A stretch of 9,247 bases of DNA. Source: Methanobrevibacter ruminantium. Its GTDB lineage: Archaea > Methanobacteriota > Methanobacteria > Methanobacteriales > Methanobacteriaceae. The stretch is taken from positions 1-9,247 of the forward strand of contig NZ_JAEDCO010000049.1 of the NCBI RefSeq assembly GCF_016294135.1. The letters are read 5' to 3'. This document shows, piece after piece, positions 7,054-9,247 of the stretch. Position numbers and translations under genes: made by a program. The notes below the pieces were generated by a model. It had not been told where the DNA came from and ran no database searches. It was given only the letters and a program-made list of their open reading frames with translations. Every line of letters begins with the position of its first letter. Position 1 is the stretch's first letter.

Positions 7054-8295
7054 TTAGATCCCCTCCATTTCACGATTATTTTCTTCTAAAACATAGGTTT
7101 TTACAATATCAGGAGTTTCACTTTCAAAAATATCCAGGATAATATTCTTTGCATTATAAAAACGATAATCAAGGTATCCTCCAGCAAACCATATATTCTT
7201 GTCAAATTCCCCAGGATGTGTGGTTTTTGACCTATTTTCACCTTTTAAAAAAACTTCCCTTGATTTGATAAGAATTTTCAAACCTTCAACATCATTATCT
7301 TTCATTAATTCTCTAGATTTAATTAAAAAAGATTTTAGATTTGGATTATATAATCTTAAGGAAGAAAAGATCTCTTCAATATTTACATTAGATATATTGG
7401 GCAATCTAGGTTTTAATAGGGCAAATTCCTTTTTAGCCCTTTCATTCCCCTCTTCTGATACAATTAAATTATAAATTACTCTCAAAACATATACAAATTC
7501 AGAAAATGATTTTGCCATATAAAAATCATTTTGAATTTTTTCTGGAAAATTATCAATGATACTTTCTAAATCCCTAAAAAAATTACACCCTAAAACTTCA
7601 TATATATTTTCCTTTAAAATATAAGCAATCATACTATTTCTACAACTGGAAATAATTTGATTCTTTAAGAATTGGCCCTCTTCAGGGGTTAAATTCATAT
7701 TGAATTCATTTATCCAATTTGGATTATAAGACGGGATGTTTAATAAATGAACTTTTTGACTAACACCTGCATTTTTATCATCCTGCTCATCATTTTCATC
7801 ATTCCGATTTCCTAATTTGAGAATGTCTGATTTATTTTGTTTTTGAAAAGCAATTATTTTAATATATTGATCTATGGACATCTTAGCTTTAAAAATCTGA
7901 TATCTTCTTAAACCCGCCCAATAAATATTTGCAGGGGTTCGTTTAAGCCATTTATTAGATGCAATTGATCTTCTGCCAATTATTCCTCTTTCATGAAAAT
8001 TAATATCCAATAATTTTCTAGCACATTTCTCTTCAGTACCATCTAATTGCTTTTTCAATTGGCTAAAACTTTTTTCACTATTTAATTCCAAATCCTTTAG
8101 GGCATATGGAACAATGAAAAAATATTTGGCACGAGTTTGAATTGTTGAAGTTCCAGGGAAAAATAAATCTGAAAATCCATCTCGAATAGGTGCTATTCCC
8201 AATTCGTCAAGAACCCCTTGCTCTTTAAAATTTTCTAAAATAATCAAAATTTTATCTCTTTCTGATTTTGAAAAATCTATCCATCCCAATTCCAT
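7054..8295 (-). CDS. DUF6361 family protein
   Basis: A 413-residue soluble protein and first gene of the cassette. I recognise the N-terminal signature of DUF6361: LGWIDFS at residues 3-9, then ELGIAPIRDGFSDLFFPGTS (31-50), directly continued by TIQTRAKYFFIVPYAL. Family landmarks GIIGRR (104-109), WLKRTPANIYWAGLRRY (116-132) and a late WFAGGYLDYR (369-378) are also present, so the protein appears full length and intact. A polar Asn/Asp-rich linker at about 160-175 separates the N-terminal part from a mostly helical remainder. The biochemical function of the family is unknown to me, and no catalytic triad or nucleotide-binding loop is evident. Its place as leading gene before a PLD enzyme and a helicase suggests an accessory, sensing or adaptor role in the same system (inference). 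The start at 8295 has only a weak AGGGG-type site just upstream and no alternative start before it. Confidence 0.85.
   Translation of the reverse strand: MELGWIDFSKSERDKILIILENFKEQGVLDELGIAPIRDGFSDLFFPGTSTIQTRAKYFFIVPYALKDLELNSEKSFSQLKKQLDGTEEKCARKLLDINFHERGIIGRRSIASNKWLKRTPANIYWAGLRRYQIFKAKMSIDQYIKIIAFQKQNKSDILKLGNRNDENDEQDDKNAGVSQKVHLLNIPSYNPNWINEFNMNLTPEEGQFLKNQIISSCRNSMIAYILKENIYEVLGCNFFRDLESIIDNFPEKIQNDFYMAKSFSEFVYVLRVIYNLIVSEEGNERAKKEFALLKPRLPNISNVNIEEIFSSLRLYNPNLKSFLIKSRELMKDNDVEGLKILIKSREVFLKGENRSKTTHPGEFDKNIWFAGGYLDYRFYNAKNIILDIFESETPDIVKTYVLEENNREMEGI
7062..7066 (-). promoter_or_regulatory. Ribosome binding site for the PLD gene
   Basis: On the minus strand GGAGG lies 8 nt before the PLD ATG. 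It forms the penultimate codons (Glu-Gly) of the upstream DUF6361-type gene, whose TAA directly abuts the ATG. It is the strongest Shine-Dalgarno in the cassette and points to translational coupling. Confidence 0.75.
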
Positions 8296-8342
8296 ATAAT
8301 GCCCCTTTTTAAAATAAGTAATTAATAATCTATTTATAAAAA

Positions 8343-8350
8343 TATATAAA
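8343..8350 (-). promoter_or_regulatory. Likely TATA box of the three-gene cassette
   Basis: Minus-strand TTTATATA, preceded by the A-rich stretch AAATAAAT that could serve as the TFB-recognition element. It lies about 48 nt upstream of the first ATG (8295). With the usual archaeal spacing of about 25 nt from box to start site, transcription would begin near 8320 and leave a leader of roughly 25 nt that includes the weak ribosome binding site. No operator palindrome is evident. Chance TATA-like strings are common in this AT-rich gap. Confidence 0.5.
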
Positions 8351-8358
8351 ATTTATTT

Positions 8359-8371
8359 AAAAAAATAAAAA
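8359..8371 (-). terminator. T-tract terminator after the M14-like gene
   Basis: Sixteen to twenty-eight bases after the stop codon of the M14-like gene, the minus strand carries five T, one A and seven T. This is a typical archaeal T-tract terminator and would separate that gene from the cassette promoter immediately downstream. Confidence 0.5.
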
Positions 8372-8386
8372 TGAGGAAATCTAAAC

Positions 8387-9058
8387 TCAGAACTTCAAAT
8401 TATCAATTGCCTTAACTAATTTTTCACTTAAATCATAAGTTCTTTCCATAGGTTCATAGGAATAAGTTTCATAAACAATTGTTGGAATTCCACTTTCTAC
8501 AACTGGAATTGTAATATAAGGAGGGCTTGTCCTATACTCGGGAGCATAATAAACAAGCTCATCAATTTCATCCAACAATACATTGAGGAAATTAGTTGAC
8601 TCATCATCAAATCCTGGAGCAAAGATGAAATTGGTTTTTTCATAGGTTCCAGGCCCTTTTAGACCCTTATTGCTATGAATATCTGCAAAGAAATCATACT
8701 TGTTATTTATTATATGTGGAGCTGCAAACTCTTGAGCAAGAAGCTGTCCATCCATACGACCTTCTGTTTCCTCGTCAAGCTCACCAACCACATTTATATT
8801 GTAAATATAATAGGAATAGTTTAAAATGCCTTCTTTATCCCATTCAATTATTGTATCAAACAATCCTCTATGAGCCTTGCTCTCCATTGGATGCATACCA
8901 ATCAAATAAGCTATTTTAATATCTGAATCAGTGTTTCCAAAAGGACCATGAAGATGAACGGTTCCCAAGTCATTTTCTCCAATCAATTCTGCATCATATA
9001 ATGAAGAATCCACTTTTGCTTCATCTGTAGGCTCTTGAGGATAATCTTTCTTAATCAT
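8387..9058 (-). CDS. Small M14-type zinc hydrolase (carboxypeptidase / aspartoacylase-like)
   Basis: A 223-residue protein with the residues of the M14 metallopeptidase/deacylase superfamily. The zinc-binding pair is HPME (His56, Glu59) in YLIGMHPMES. The third ligand is His128 in FADIHSN. The probable catalytic Glu is Glu197 in TIVYETYSYE. A GRMDG segment (100-104) sits where substrate-binding Arg/Asn residues are expected. At about 220 residues it is shorter than typical zinc carboxypeptidases and closest in outline to the succinylglutamate desuccinylase/aspartoacylase branch. The substrate cannot be told; an amide or peptide bond is likely. No signal peptide is seen, so it is cytoplasmic. 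GTGAT (9067-9071) lies 8 nt before the ATG. A paralogue begins 55 nt upstream, so the two may be co-transcribed. It is probably not part of the helicase cassette, being separated by a terminator and a promoter. Confidence 0.7.
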   Translation of the reverse strand: MIKKDYPQEPTDEAKVDSSLYDAELIGENDLGTVHLHGPFGNTDSDIKIAYLIGMHPMESKAHRGLFDTIIEWDKEGILNYSYYIYNINVVGELDEETEGRMDGQLLAQEFAAPHIINNKYDFFADIHSNKGLKGPGTYEKTNFIFAPGFDDESTNFLNVLLDEIDELVYYAPEYRTSPPYITIPVVESGIPTIVYETYSYEPMERTYDLSEKLVKAIDNLKF

Positions 9059-9066
9059 ATTTACAC

Positions 9067-9071
9067 ATCAC
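9067..9071 (-). promoter_or_regulatory. Ribosome binding site for the M14-like gene
   Basis: Minus-strand GTGAT, 8 nt ahead of the ATG at 9058, pairs with the end of archaeal 16S rRNA (GGAGGTGAT complement). The 55-nt gap to the upstream paralogue is T-rich on the minus strand (runs of five T at 9091-9087 and 9080-9076). I see no well-placed separate TATA box, so co-transcription with the paralogue is possible. Confidence 0.5.
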
Positions 9072-9113
9072 GTTTAAAAATTTATTAAAAATTAATTTCA
9101 GTTATTTCATAAA

Positions 9114-9247
9114 TCAAAATTCTAAATTATCAACTACATCTACAAACTTATCCATCAAATCATAAGTTGTATTGATTGGCTCATAACAATAGGTTTCATA
9201 GTTCACAGTCGGGATTCCCGCTTGCTCTGTAGGCAATGTGATATAAG
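9114..9247 (-). CDS. Partial paralogue of the M14-type hydrolase (C-terminal end only)
   Basis: The last 43 residues plus a TGA stop (9116-9114) of a gene that continues past the right edge. The visible part closely parallels the end of the neighbouring M14-like protein: YIT, a conserved GIPT, YETY with the probable catalytic Glu, YEP, TYDL and a final DNLEF against DNLKF. The pair is therefore a tandem duplication that has since diverged. The zinc ligands His/Glu/His are outside the window, so it cannot be said whether this copy is active. Confidence 0.8.
   Translation of the reverse strand, partial: YITLPTEQAGIPTVNYETYCYEPINTTYDLMDKFVDVVDNLEF

Noticed and set aside
7199..7474. Plus-strand open frame of 91 codons opposite the DUF6361-type gene
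   Set aside because: It is fully inside a well-supported minus-strand gene and shows no independent translation signals or family match.
321..8295. Assignment of the cassette to DISARM, Mokosh, BREX or the deazaguanine Dpd system
   Set aside because: Each shares a helicase and/or PLD protein, but DISARM needs DrmB (DUF1998) and a methylase. Mokosh has two proteins, or one fused protein, without DUF6361. BREX needs PglZ and BrxC. Dpd needs DpdA and preQ0-linked genes. None of these is present.
8716..8919. Plus-strand open frame of 67 codons opposite the M14-like gene
   Set aside because: It is antisense to the zinc-motif region of a conserved gene, with no supporting signal.

Overview
The window is very AT-rich. 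It looks like a methanogenic archaeon of the Methanobrevibacter type. The evidence is archaeal-style signals (a TTTATATA box, T-tract terminators, GGAGG/GGTGAT-type ribosome binding sites, very short intergenic gaps) and the style of the right-hand proteins. This assignment is an inference, because no rRNA or other marker gene is present.

Layout. Bases 1-320 are an AT-rich spacer, possibly holding the last codons of a rightward gene at its left edge. Bases 321-8295 hold a compact three-gene cassette, all on the minus strand. In transcription order it is a DUF6361-type protein (8295-7054), a phospholipase-D-fold protein with Tdp1-like HxK...N half-sites (7053-5233), and a giant SF2 helicase (5231-321). 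The first junction is 0 nt and the second 1 nt, with ribosome binding sites inside or at the end of the upstream gene, so this is one translationally coupled operon. A TATA box at 8343-8350 is its likely promoter. Bases 8387-9058 hold a complete small M14-type zinc hydrolase. Bases 9114-9247 hold the C-terminal end of a tandem paralogue that runs off the window.

The main interest is the cassette. A helicase, a PLD-superfamily enzyme and an uncharacterised partner in a tight operon is the general plan of several anti-phage and DNA-processing systems such as DISARM and Mokosh, but the gene content here matches none of those I know by name. The helicase is unusual. It has a DEFQ motif II, about 430 residues inserted between motifs IV and V, an exact 20-residue tandem repeat inside that insert, and a C-terminal extension made of an acidic linker, a four-cysteine zinc ribbon and two tandem DUF4268-like domains. 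No methyltransferase, canonical restriction nuclease, CRISPR array, transposase, integrase or tRNA is visible.

A plausible division of labour is as follows (inference only): the helicase translocates on or remodels DNA and may bind targets through its C-terminal domains, the PLD protein cleaves a phosphodiester or a protein-DNA linkage, and the DUF6361 protein serves as an adaptor or sensor. The flanking M14-like genes are probably unrelated host genes.
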